Of a stretch of 64,000 bases of DNA, positions 8,667-16,843 are shown piece by piece. The notes under the pieces were generated by a model. The model saw only the letters and a program-made list of their open reading frames with translations. It did not search any database and was not told the origin of the DNA. Each line of letters begins with the position of its first letter. Position 1 is the stretch's first letter. The stretch lies in NCBI RefSeq assembly GCF_030294945.1, contig NZ_AP018448.1:2542001-2606000 (forward strand), given 5' to 3'. The DNA is from Streptomyces graminofaciens (GTDB lineage Bacteria > Actinomycetota > Actinomycetes > Streptomycetales > Streptomycetaceae). Position numbers and translations under genes: made by a program.

Positions 8667-10342
8667 GCGCCGGGCACGGCGCCGAGTACGACTACGTCGT
8701 CGTCGGCGCGGGTACGGCCGGCTGCGTCCTCGCCGCGCGCCTGTCAGCGGACACCGGGACACGGGTGCTGCTGATCGAGGCCGGCCCGCCCGCGGATCGC
8801 GGCCTGCTCGTGCAGCTGCCCCTCGGGGTCGGGCTGCTGTCGGGACGCAAGGACATCAGCTGGGGTTACGAGTCGGAGCCCGAGCCGGGCCTCAACGGCC
8901 GACGGATCCCCGTACCGCGTGGCCGGCTGGTCGGCGGCACCGGGTCGATCAACGGCTCGACCCACGTCCGCGCACACCGCCTCGACTACGACGACTGGGT
9001 CAAGTCCGGTGCGACAGGCTGGGGTTGGGACGACCTGCTGCCTTACTTCCGCCGCTCGGAGAGCAGCTGGCGCGGGGACACCGAACACCACGGCGGATAC
9101 GGACCCGTCACCGTCTCGACCACCGTCCGACGAGGTCCTTTCGGCCGGCGTCTGGACCGCGCCGCCCGATCGCTGGGCATCGAGTTCCCCGACGACACCC
9201 AGAGCGGGGACCCCACCGGAGCCGGCCAGGTCGAGAACGCCATCCATCGCGGCCGACGGCACAGCACCGCCGCCGCCTACCTGCGGCCCGTCCTGCGGCA
9301 GCGGCCCAACCTCACCCTGCTCACCGGGGTACTGGTGGACAAGGTCGTACTGGAGGGAGGGCGTGCGAGCGGCGTCCGTGTCGTCAAGAGCGGACGCAGC
9401 CGGGTGATCCGCGCCGCCCGTGAGGTCGTGCTGTGCGCCGGCACCTACAACTCACCGCAGCTGCTGATGCGTTCGGGCATCGGTCCGGCGGACCATCTGC
9501 GCGAGCTGGGCGTCGATGCGGCACTGGACCTTCCCGGAGTCGGGGCCAACCTGCAGGATCACCCGGCAGCGCCCGTGCTGTTCGACGTCAAGGATCCGGT
9601 GACCTTCCACGAGCACCTGCGTGCCGACCGGCTGGTCCTGGGCGCGGTCCGCTGGCTGCTGGCCGGGAGCGGTCCACTGGCCCAGATGCCCGAGTTCCTG
9701 TCCGCCTACGTCCGCACCCGCCCCGACCTTGACCGTCCCGACGGATTCCTCGGCATCCTGGGTGGCGGCTTCGACGCCCGGCCCTGGTTTCCCGGCATCC
9801 GGCCGTTGAAGGACCGGCACTGCGTGGCCCTCAACGCCGTCGCGACCCCCCGCAGCCGCGGCGTGGTACGGCTGGGCTCCGCCGACCCGGTCGCTCCACC
9901 GCGGATCACGCTCAACCTGCTCACCGAGCCGGAGGACGTCGCCGCGCTGCGGGAGACCGTGCGCACCACCCTGGCCGTCCTGCGCAGCCCCGAGGTCGCC
10001 CCGATGATCCGGGCGGAGCTCGCACCGGGCCCCGACGTACGCACCGACCAGGACTTCGAGCGCTACTTCCGGGAGACCGGCTACTCCGCCAACCACGCCT
10101 GCGGCACGTGCGCCATCGGAACCTCCGAGACCGCCGTCGTAGACCCCGAGCTGCGGGTGCGCGGCATCGACGGACTGCGCGTCGTCGACGCGTCGGTGCT
10201 GCCGAGCGTGCCCGGCGCGAACATCGCCGCCACCGTCATCGCCGTCGCCGAGAAGGCCTCGGACCTGATGCGCGGGATCCCGGCATCCACCGGCGCCACC
10301 GGCGCCACCGGCGCCCCGCTCCGTGAGAGGACCGCGGGATGA
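8663..10342 (+). CDS. GMC-family FAD oxidoreductase (choline-dehydrogenase-like)
   Basis: About 559 residues. The N-terminal ADP-binding motif VVGAGTAGCVLAARL is followed by LLIEAGP. GMC signature 1 is around GRLVGGTGSINGS and signature 2 around GTYNSPQLLMRSGIGP. The C-terminal catalytic block contains NHACGTCAIG and PSVPGANIAATV. Such enzymes oxidise alcohols to aldehydes or ketones using FAD. The frame extends upstream, but the ATG at 8663 aligns with the family start. It heads an operon of five overlapping genes; its stop overlaps the GlcG-like start by ATGA. A short Gly-Ala-Thr repeat lies near the C terminus. Confidence 0.9.
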   Translation: MSAGHGAEYDYVVVGAGTAGCVLAARLSADTGTRVLLIEAGPPADRGLLVQLPLGVGLLSGRKDISWGYESEPEPGLNGRRIPVPRGRLVGGTGSINGSTHVRAHRLDYDDWVKSGATGWGWDDLLPYFRRSESSWRGDTEHHGGYGPVTVSTTVRRGPFGRRLDRAARSLGIEFPDDTQSGDPTGAGQVENAIHRGRRHSTAAAYLRPVLRQRPNLTLLTGVLVDKVVLEGGRASGVRVVKSGRSRVIRAAREVVLCAGTYNSPQLLMRSGIGPADHLRELGVDAALDLPGVGANLQDHPAAPVLFDVKDPVTFHEHLRADRLVLGAVRWLLAGSGPLAQMPEFLSAYVRTRPDLDRPDGFLGILGGGFDARPWFPGIRPLKDRHCVALNAVATPRSRGVVRLGSADPVAPPRITLNLLTEPEDVAALRETVRTTLAVLRSPEVAPMIRAELAPGPDVRTDQDFERYFRETGYSANHACGTCAIGTSETAVVDPELRVRGIDGLRVVDASVLPSVPGANIAATVIAVAEKASDLMRGIPASTGATGATGAPLRERTAG

Positions 10343-10761
10343 GGGAAGCCCTGACCTACGCCATCGCGCACGGGGCGGCCGAGGCCGCGCTGGAGGCGGC
10401 CCGGGCCGAGGGCGCGCGCATCTGCGTGGCCGTCGTCAACCGCAGCGGCATCACCAAGGTGCTGCTCAGCGACGACGGAGTCGGCCCCATCGGGATCGAG
10501 ACCGCGCGCCGCAAGGCCTACACCGCCGCCGTCACCGGCATCCCGACCTCGAAGTTCGCCGACTTCGCCGCGTCCCCCGCGATGGCGCTCGCGCCCGTGC
10601 ACCTTGTCGACGCCGACCTCCTGCCGGTGCCGGGCGGGGTGCCCATCACCGTGGACAACGGCGAGGTCATCGGTGCCGTCGGCGTCGGCGGAGCCGACGG
10701 CGAGACCGACGAACGACTCGCCTCCCGCGCCCTGGAAGGCCTGAAGGACCTGCTCGCCTGA
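10339..10761 (+). CDS. GlcG/HbpS-like protein
   Basis: A 140-residue protein of the GlcG/HbpS (DUF336) family. An N-terminal helix (EAALEAARAEG) leads to the conserved strand CVAVVNRSG, then ARRKAYTAA and the C-terminal glycine-rich loop GEVIGAVGVGGADGETDE. Members bind haem or small ligands, and they often sit next to flavin oxidoreductases of glycolate or aromatic catabolism. No signal peptide is visible, so it should be cytoplasmic. The ATGA overlap with the GMC gene suggests stoichiometric synthesis with it; exact role unknown. Confidence 0.85.
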   Translation: MREALTYAIAHGAAEAALEAARAEGARICVAVVNRSGITKVLLSDDGVGPIGIETARRKAYTAAVTGIPTSKFADFAASPAMALAPVHLVDADLLPVPGGVPITVDNGEVIGAVGVGGADGETDERLASRALEGLKDLLA

Positions 10762-10771
10762 GCGCCCGTAC

Positions 10772-10803
10772 CACCCGTGACACCCGTGACACCCGTGACA
10801 CCC
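10772..10803 (+). repeat. 9-bp tandem repeat in leader of amidohydrolase gene
   Basis: Three exact copies of CACCCGTGA plus a partial fourth lie between the GlcG-like stop and the AAAGGAG ribosome site of the next gene. This is the only sizeable spacer inside the operon. A similar triple repeat precedes the MFS gene at 47119. Confidence 0.85.
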
Positions 10804-10817
10804 AAAGGAGAACGACC

Positions 10818-11894
10818 GTGATCGATGACTTTCTCGTCGTCGAGGGCGTGGCCCACAACTACAACTTCCGGCCCGAGAACTGCGTCAACCCGCACATCGG
10901 GGCGGCCATCGGCGAACACCTCTACGGCCTGCACAAGCGGGTCAGCGGCCCCGAATACACCCTCGAGCGCTCCACCTACATGCAGGGTGCGGGCGCGGAC
11001 ATCATCGGCCGGGCCCTGCTCGCGGAGAGCCAGACCGACGTGATCGCCTACCACGAGACGCCCATCTACGGCCACTTCCGGGACGGGGGCTCGGCGCTGA
11101 ACTTCGGGCTGGAGATGCGCGAGAAGTGGCCGGAGCGCGTGCTGATCTACGGCGCGGTGTCCCCGCTGCGCCCCGGTGCCCTGGACCGGGTGGACGAGCT
11201 GGTGGAGAAGCACCGGGTCAACGCTCTCAAGCTCTATCCGATCGACGTCGTCGAGGGCCGGGTGACCGCGCTGGACATGGGTGACCCGGAGATCTGCTTC
11301 CCGCTGTTCGAGCGGGCCCGTCAGCACGGTCTGAAGGTCGTGGCCATCCACAAGGCCCTCCCGGTCGGGCCCGGGCCGACCTCCGCCCTCGGGATGAGCG
11401 ACGTCGAGACCGCCGCGCTGGCCTTCCCCGACCTCACCTTCGAGGTCGTCCACGGCGGCATGGCCTTCGTCGAGGAGACGGCCCTCCAACTGGAGTCCTT
11501 CCGCAACGTATGGGTCAACCTGGAGGCCACGTCATTCATGGCGGTCTACGCACCCCGCCGCTTCGCACAGGCGATGGGTGCCTTCCTACAGGCCGGTGCC
11601 GCCGAGCGGATCATCTGGGCGACCGGCTGCGACGCCGTCCACCCCCGGCCGGCGATCGAGGCGTTCTGGAACTTCGAGATGCCCCGTGACCTGGTCGAGG
11701 AGTACGGGCTGCCCGAGCTCACCAAGGAGATCAAAGCCGACATCCTCGGCCGCAACTTCCTGCGGATGCACGGCATCGACGAGAAGGACCTCCGCGAGCG
11801 CATCCGCGGCGACGAGTTCGACACCACCGAACTCCAGGAGCCCTGGGGCGGACGGGTCGCTTCGGTCGACGAAGCACCGGCCGGTGCGCGATGA
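10818..11894 (+). CDS. Amidohydrolase-superfamily TIM-barrel protein
   Basis: About 358 residues, starting at a GTG with an AAAGGAG site. It looks like the amidohydrolase-2 family (ACMSD / gamma-resorcylate-decarboxylase-like). Candidate metal ligands are the His in VVAIHKA, the His in EVVHGG and the Asp in ATGCDA. The usual N-terminal HxH is replaced by VAHNYNF, so one of the two first-strand histidines is missing and the metal site is atypical. Family members decarboxylate aromatic or muconate-type acids or hydrolyse C-O and C-N bonds. It overlaps the next gene by ATGA. Reaction uncertain. Confidence 0.82.
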   Translation: MIDDFLVVEGVAHNYNFRPENCVNPHIGAAIGEHLYGLHKRVSGPEYTLERSTYMQGAGADIIGRALLAESQTDVIAYHETPIYGHFRDGGSALNFGLEMREKWPERVLIYGAVSPLRPGALDRVDELVEKHRVNALKLYPIDVVEGRVTALDMGDPEICFPLFERARQHGLKVVAIHKALPVGPGPTSALGMSDVETAALAFPDLTFEVVHGGMAFVEETALQLESFRNVWVNLEATSFMAVYAPRRFAQAMGAFLQAGAAERIIWATGCDAVHPRPAIEAFWNFEMPRDLVEEYGLPELTKEIKADILGRNFLRMHGIDEKDLRERIRGDEFDTTELQEPWGGRVASVDEAPAGAR

Positions 11895-12289
11895 CGGTCA
11901 CGGAAACCCAGATCCGCGCGACACTCAACGAGATCCTCGATCCGTGCAGCATCACTGCGGGAGTCCCCGCGGGACTCGACGACATGGGACTCGTCAGTGA
12001 CATTCACGTACAGGACGACGGCGCCGGCGGCCAGCGCATCGCGGTCACCGTCGGCGTGACCGAGCCGAGCTGCGTGCTCATCGGCTCGTTCGCGACCGAG
12101 GCACAGGTCCGGCTCACCGCTCTGACCGGAGTCTGCGCGGTGGACGTGCGGCTGGCGGACGACTTCGACTGGACCCCGGACAGGCTCGCACCGCACTACC
12201 GGCAACGGCTCGACGAACATCGTCTACAGAAGCGTCGAACCCTCCCCCTCCTCGCCGTGACCAGGACAGGACGAGCCGGTGACCAGTGA
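11891..12289 (+). CDS. DUF59 / MIP18-like (PaaD-type) protein
   Basis: A 132-residue protein with the DUF59 pattern: an N-terminal helix (TQIRATLNEILDPCSI), the strand MGLVSDIHVQ and the conserved TEPSCVLIGSFATE segment with its cysteine. These proteins help mature or repair iron-sulfur clusters; PaaD in phenylacetate catabolism is the best-known catabolic example. In this locus it may serve the Rieske or 2Fe-2S centres of the divergent operon. It overlaps the amidohydrolase by ATGA and the esterase by 11 bases. Confidence 0.8.
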   Translation: MTVTETQIRATLNEILDPCSITAGVPAGLDDMGLVSDIHVQDDGAGGQRIAVTVGVTEPSCVLIGSFATEAQVRLTALTGVCAVDVRLADDFDWTPDRLAPHYRQRLDEHRLQKRRTLPLLAVTRTGRAGDQ

Positions 12290-13289
12290 GATTTCACAGC
12301 AGCCACACACCTCCGACCTGACGGCCGCGTCGGCGAACAACGCCGCCGTCATGGGCCGCTTCATGGAAGGGCTCAGCCGGGCACCGCTCCCGCCCGAAAG
12401 GGTCGATCCGACTCCCGTCCGGGTGGTGCGCGACATCTCATACGGCGCGGCACCGGGCGCGGACCTGCGGATGGATCTGTACCTACCGCCGTCCGCAACG
12501 GCCCCCACCCCCGTGATCGTGTGGCTGGCGGGTGGCGGCTGGCGGCATCAACGCCGGGGCTACGGGCCCCGCCTGCCCCGGCTCTTCGCCGAACGCGGAT
12601 ACGCCATGGCGGACATCGAGTACCGCTCCTCCGAAGTCGCCGTATGGCCCGCGCAACTGCACGACGTCCAGGCCGCGTTGCACCACCTGCACGACCTCGC
12701 GGACACCCACGGCCTGGACCCGGCGTCGATCGGCCTGTGGGGCAGCTCGTCCGGCGCGCACCTCGCGCTGCTCGCGGCCTTCGCCACCGACGCCTACGGT
12801 TCCCCCGCAGCGTCCGGCGTACGCGCGGTGGTGGCGGGCTATCCCCCGACCGATCTGCTCCGTCTCAATGACGACGCGCTGCCCGGTGGGATGCTGGGCG
12901 TGGATCCGTCCGATCCGGCGTGGGGACTGCTGGGCGGACCCCCGTCGGACCGGGCCGCCGCCGCGGTCGAGGCCAGCCCGGCCCGGCAGGCCCACCCGCG
13001 GGTGCCGCCCGTGCTCCTGCTGCACGGCGACGCCGATCTCCTCATCGGCCCGGCACAGAGCCGCCGCCTCCACGACACCCTGATCGCCGCGGGCGCCGAG
13101 TCCCACCTGCTGCTGGTGCACGGCGCCGACCACGGCCTCCTCAACACCGGCGGCTGGGAACTGAACCCCATGACGGCCACCGTGCTCTCCTCCCGCACTC
13201 CGGACGCCGAAGACTCCGTGCGGTTGACCCCCGCGCTGATCGAGCGCTTCTTCGACCGCCACCTGCGAGCGGACCCCTGGAACGCCTGA
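12279..13289 (+). CDS. Alpha/beta-hydrolase (HSL/esterase-lipase family)
   Basis: A 336-residue cytoplasmic hydrolase starting at GTG 12279 inside the end of the DUF59 gene. The oxyanion loop reads WLAGGGWRHQ in place of the usual HGGGW. The nucleophile elbow is GSSSGAH, the acid lies in HGDADLL and the catalytic histidine in GADHGLL. Such enzymes cleave carboxylic esters, lactones or formamides. As the last gene of the GMC operon it probably removes an ester group from the substrate or opens a lactone intermediate. Length fits the family. Confidence 0.86.
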   Translation: MTSEISQQPHTSDLTAASANNAAVMGRFMEGLSRAPLPPERVDPTPVRVVRDISYGAAPGADLRMDLYLPPSATAPTPVIVWLAGGGWRHQRRGYGPRLPRLFAERGYAMADIEYRSSEVAVWPAQLHDVQAALHHLHDLADTHGLDPASIGLWGSSSGAHLALLAAFATDAYGSPAASGVRAVVAGYPPTDLLRLNDDALPGGMLGVDPSDPAWGLLGGPPSDRAAAAVEASPARQAHPRVPPVLLLHGDADLLIGPAQSRRLHDTLIAAGAESHLLLVHGADHGLLNTGGWELNPMTATVLSSRTPDAEDSVRLTPALIERFFDRHLRADPWNA

Positions 13290-13299
13290 GACACCACCG

Positions 13300-13620
13300 C
13301 GCTACGACGACATCGGCCGCGCCTTGTCCCGTCCCGCGCTCGCCGCCGTCTTCCTCTCCGGAGGCCGCCACGTGTGGCAGCACCCGGACGGTCCGGCGCA
13401 GGGACGGAGACCTTCCTCAAGCGGTGCCGCCGTCGGCATCGCTCCCGCGGCCTCCGCCACGGCGCTCGCCGGCCCGCTGGTGCCCACGCCCCTTGCGGCC
13501 TTCCCGTTCCGGACGCAGCCATAGGGCCCGCAACAGGCCTGCCGGCAGGGCGACTTCCTCAAGAATCTCGCCCTGGCCCGGCGGCCTCCTCGCGGTCGCG
13601 GTGGGCGGCGGGCGACGGCG
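13300..13620 (+). pseudogene. Decayed DoxX-family membrane protein gene
   Basis: The frame opening near 13300 translates to ALSRPALAAVFLSGGRHVWQ, the usual DoxX N terminus, but loses family character after about 40 codons and stops at 13524. Another frame near 13550 gives GDFLKNLALA and a third gives GGLLAVAV, which together resemble a DoxX C terminus. At least two frameshifts and a missing middle make it a pseudogene. Confidence 0.55.
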
Positions 13621-14340
13621 GTGACGGCGTCCGCCGACCTGACAGCGGACGCCGTCACGAGCACGCCACCCGGCAGGATGCGAGGCGTACTGCTGGTGAT
13701 GTGCGGCTGCGTGATGACCGTCCAGTCGCTCGTCGCCCCCGTCGACCTCGCGATACCCGAGCTGTCGGCGAGCAGCCTGCATCCGGCGCCCACCGGGCTG
13801 CTGTGCATCGTCGACTCCTACGTCATCGTGTTCGCGGCTCTGTTGTCCCCGCCGGGGCGCTCAATAACCGACTCGGCCGCAAGGGCGTGCTGCTGAGCGG
13901 TCTGGGGCTGCTCTTCCATGTGCACGCGGTGCGTTCGGGAACCGTGGGGGTGGCCGCCGTCTTCTCCGGCATGTTCGCCTTCTTCTACGTCAACACCCGG
14001 TTCCTCCAGTAGGCCAAGGGCTTCTCCCCGTTGCAGGCCGGGTTCGGAAGGCTGCCCCTCGCGGCCGGAATCGTCGTGGCCATCCGGATCGGCCTGCGCC
14101 TGACCGGCCGTTGGGGCGACCGGTGGACCGTTTCCACCGGCCTGGTGCCGGCCGCCGCCGGGCTGCTTCTGCTGTCCACGGCACCCATCACGACGCCCTT
14201 CGCCTGCTGACCGTGTACATGGCGGTCACGGCGCTCGCCAACGGCCTCGCACTCCCGGCCCTCTCGCAGGCTCCCGTGCCGTTGAGAGAGGGGTTCGACG
14301 CCTCAACTCATCGGCACAGGAGCCTCGTTGGTTTCTGTCA
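13621..14340 (+). pseudogene. Decayed MFS (DHA2-type) transporter gene
   Basis: Three frames together carry pieces of a DHA2 transporter. They are PVDLAIPELSASS and DSYVIVFAALL in one frame, then AGALNNRLGRKGVLLSGLG and MFAFFYVNTRFLQ in a second. The second has a TAG at 14010-14012 before AKGFSPLQAG. VYMAVTALANGLALPALSQ follows in a third frame. Two frameshifts, one in-frame stop and a heavily shortened length show it is dead. Confidence 0.7.
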
Positions 14341-14458
14341 CGCCGCACTCGACCTGCCTCACAGCCTGGTTGAGTGGGTGACCATGCTCATCGTCATCCG
14401 CTGCACCTGGCTGCCGGAATCCGCAGCAGGGCTGCTGCCGGTCCCGGCAGCGGCGGGT

Positions 14459-15493
14459 TCAGGCGGTCGGGCCGCAGTTCTGGGCGGCGGGGTTGATCGT
14501 TCCGCGCTGCACCTTCGCGTCGTGGGGCTCGGCGAAACCGGCGTTGGTGATGTAGAGCCGGTTTCCGCGTACCGCGATGGAGGTGGGTGAAGCGAGGCCG
14601 TCCGAGGCGGTCAGGACGGTTTTCGTGGTCCCGTCGGGGTGGACGACCGCGACCTGGTTGAGGCCGTTCTGCGCGGCGAACACCACGTCGGTGCGGTCGT
14701 TGAGGAAGTTGAAGTCGTCGACGCTGGTGAGGCCGCTGGTCACGGTGTGGATCCGGCCCGGGGCGCCGGTGGCGGTGACCGGGATCCGCAGCAGGGTGCC
14801 CTGCGCGCTGTTGGAGACCCAGACGGCGCCCCTGTGGAAGCGGAGCCCGTTCGCGCCGAACGGGACGGACGGGTCGGGCGCGAGGGCGGGGTCGGTCAGC
14901 CAGGCGGTCGCCTTTCCGCCGGAGGCCGGGACGGCCCAGACGGTGCCCTTGCTGCTGTCGGCCACGTACAGGGTGCGCCCGGCGGGGTCGAGGGCCAGGC
15001 CGTTGGCGAGTCCGTCGGTGGGCAGGGCGGCGACGCGGCGAGGGGTGCCGCCCGGGGGCAGCTTCCATACGCCGGCCCGAAAGGCGTCATCAGAGGCCAC
15101 GTTGTAGTAGATGGTGCCGTCGCGGTCGCGCGTGATGCCGCTGAATGCGTCGCCCTGTTGCCCGGCCACGATCACCGTGCTGCGCCCGGACGGGTCGATC
15201 CGCAACAGTGCCGGGCGCTCGCCCGCCGCAGTGTGCCCGCCCAGCGTGGAGACGGTCAGCGAGTTGTCCGGATTGACGGTGATGTTCTCCGGGGAGTCGC
15301 CGGCGGCGAAGTCCAATGCGGCGAGAGTTCTCACGTCGGTGACGACCGGCTTGGAGGACGCCTGTTGTGTCGCTGCGGACGCGTACGGCGCCGAGGCGAG
15401 GACGGCCGCCGCGGCGATCACCGCCGCAAGCGTGGACGGCTTCTTCAGGAGGGTTGGCGTGGGAACTGTCGCGGAGATTTCCATATGGGTCAT
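14459..15493 (-). CDS. Secreted beta-propeller (NHL/SMP-30-like, ScyD/ScyE-type) protein
   Basis: About 344 residues. A signal peptide (about residues 1-45) ends in ASAPYASAATQQ. Repeated beta-propeller blades follow, with motifs such as GITRDRDGTIYYN, NGLALDPAGRTLYVADS and PTSIAVRGNRLYITNAG. Proteins of this type bind or hydrolyse lactones or act as extracellular binding propellers; no clear catalytic metal set can be assigned. The long frame continues 90 codons upstream, but MTHMEIS at 15493 begins the signal peptide. It is divergent from the MarR gene across three ACTTCAA-type sites. Confidence 0.8.
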   Translation of the reverse strand: MTHMEISATVPTPTLLKKPSTLAAVIAAAAVLASAPYASAATQQASSKPVVTDVRTLAALDFAAGDSPENITVNPDNSLTVSTLGGHTAAGERPALLRIDPSGRSTVIVAGQQGDAFSGITRDRDGTIYYNVASDDAFRAGVWKLPPGGTPRRVAALPTDGLANGLALDPAGRTLYVADSSKGTVWAVPASGGKATAWLTDPALAPDPSVPFGANGLRFHRGAVWVSNSAQGTLLRIPVTATGAPGRIHTVTSGLTSVDDFNFLNDRTDVVFAAQNGLNQVAVVHPDGTTKTVLTASDGLASPTSIAVRGNRLYITNAGFAEPHDAKVQRGTINPAAQNCGPTA

Positions 15494-15712
15494 CGCACTT
15501 TTCTCGAAAGGACGCAGATGTGGCTGCGCGGGAAGTGGGACATGAAGGGATGGGGCTGCCTGGGCCCGGGCGGGATGCATGGTCGGTCCTGGGTGCTGGA
15601 AGTCGTCCGAGGCGCCGACGGCGTGGGCCATCGCGGCGACGACGGCGTTGAGGACGCCGTCGACGACGAGGCCGCGCCGGGCAACCAGCTTCTGGGTGCT
15701 CGGAACCCGGGC

Positions 15713-15800
15713 AGTCACTTCAAGCTTTAACTCAAAAGTAGCGGCAATGACTTCAACCTTCAAGTGGCGAGCGGGGTGGATTCACTTCAAGCATGAAGTG
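15713..15800. promoter_or_regulatory. Cluster of MarR-type operator sites
   Basis: Within 90 bp the motif ACTTCAA recurs: near 15716, within the CTTCAACCTTCAAGTG stretch near 15755, and as the dyad CACTTCA-N4-TGAAGTG at 15783-15800. The spacing and TTGAA/TTCAA cores match MarR operators. The sites lie in the shared promoter of the propeller gene and the adjacent marR, which suggests autoregulation. Confidence 0.6.
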
Positions 15801-15817
15801 TCGGTACAGTGGAGGGC

Positions 15818-16327
15818 ATGACGAACACCCCGGCTGACGAGGCGCCCCGCTGGCTTGACGAGGAGGAGCGCCGCGCCTGGCTCGGCCTTGTCGGCATCAT
15901 GCGGCGGCTGGAACACGCACTCGACACGCAACTGCGCGACGAAGGGCTGACGCACTTCGAGTACGGGGTGATGGCGGCGCTGTCGGAGTCGCCGCAGCGG
16001 GAACTGCGCATGAGCGCCCTCGCGGCGTACGCCGAGGGCTCACTCTCCCGTCTTTCCCAGGTCGTGGCCCGCCTCGAACGCAAGGGGTACGTCCACCGCC
16101 GCCCAGATCCGGCCGACGGCCGCTACACCCTGGCCACCCTGACCGACGAGGGGTACGCGAAGATCGTCAGCGCTGCTCCCGCCCACGTCGCGGAAGTGCG
16201 CCGACTGGTATTCGACCCATTGACCAAGGCACAGGTCAAACAACTCGGCCACGTCGGCCAGCGCATCCTGCACGCCATCGACCCCGAGCACGGCGACGGC
16301 GACCACCGCCGAGACCCCTCACGCTGA
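15818..16327 (+). CDS. MarR-family transcriptional regulator
   Basis: About 169 residues from ATG 15818; a GTG at 15809 is the alternative start. No properly spaced ribosome site precedes either, so the mRNA may be leaderless. The winged helix is clear: MSALAAYAEGSLSRLSQVVARL is the recognition region and YVHRRPDPADGRYTLATLT the wing. It should repress the divergent propeller gene and itself through the ACTTCAA sites. Ligand unknown. Confidence 0.87.
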   Translation: MTNTPADEAPRWLDEEERRAWLGLVGIMRRLEHALDTQLRDEGLTHFEYGVMAALSESPQRELRMSALAAYAEGSLSRLSQVVARLERKGYVHRRPDPADGRYTLATLTDEGYAKIVSAAPAHVAEVRRLVFDPLTKAQVKQLGHVGQRILHAIDPEHGDGDHRRDPSR

Positions 16328-16429
16328 CCGGGCGTCCATCCACGGGCCCGGCTGCCCGGCCGCGGCGACGCCGGAGGGCCTCCCTGACTGAACACACGGA
16401 CAGGCCGGCCCGCAGGGCTGGTTGCCGCC

Positions 16430-16640
16430 GCTGCACTGATCTACCGCATCCGCCTCGGCCGCGGGCAGACCAAAGGCCGTAGCAAGCGCTTCACCGCGAC
16501 CAACCACGCGCGCCTGCTTGACGCGTCACAACAGCAGCTCAGCGGCCCGATCGTGCTGGTACGGGGACAGCCGTGCGCACTGCTCCGGGCCGCTCGACTC
16601 GCCGACGCGAGCACCGATCGGACCAGCTCGGGGGTGCCCG
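16430..16640 (+). pseudogene. Remnant of an IS630-like transposase (tentative)
   Basis: A 40-codon stretch translates to YRIRLGRGQTKGRSKRFTAT, then LLDASQQQLSGPIVLV. This resembles the segment of IS630-type DDE transposases just before the second catalytic Asp (GPIVLVWDN in intact members). The resemblance ends abruptly after VLV, and no inverted repeats or ends are visible. The rest of the 16328-16843 gap shows nothing else recognisable. Confidence 0.4.
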
Positions 16641-16843
16641 CGACGGCAATCTGAAGCGACGTCGGACAAAGCGCCCGGGGTCTCGACGAAACGAAGTAGC
16701 CGCGTTCGTCGGCCACCTCGAACACCTCGTGGCTACGGCCGTTTGCGGTCGACGGTCTTCGCGGCAGCGGCCGTCCCGTCCTGCGGACCGGCCCTCGCGT
16801 TCTTCGCCTCGAAGGGCGCTTTCTCCCGCCGACGCCGTACAGG

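Noticed and set aside
10772..10803. Possible CRISPR-like repeats at 10772 and 28341
   Set aside because: The repeats are 8-13 bp and directly adjacent, without spacers of constant length, and no cas genes are present.
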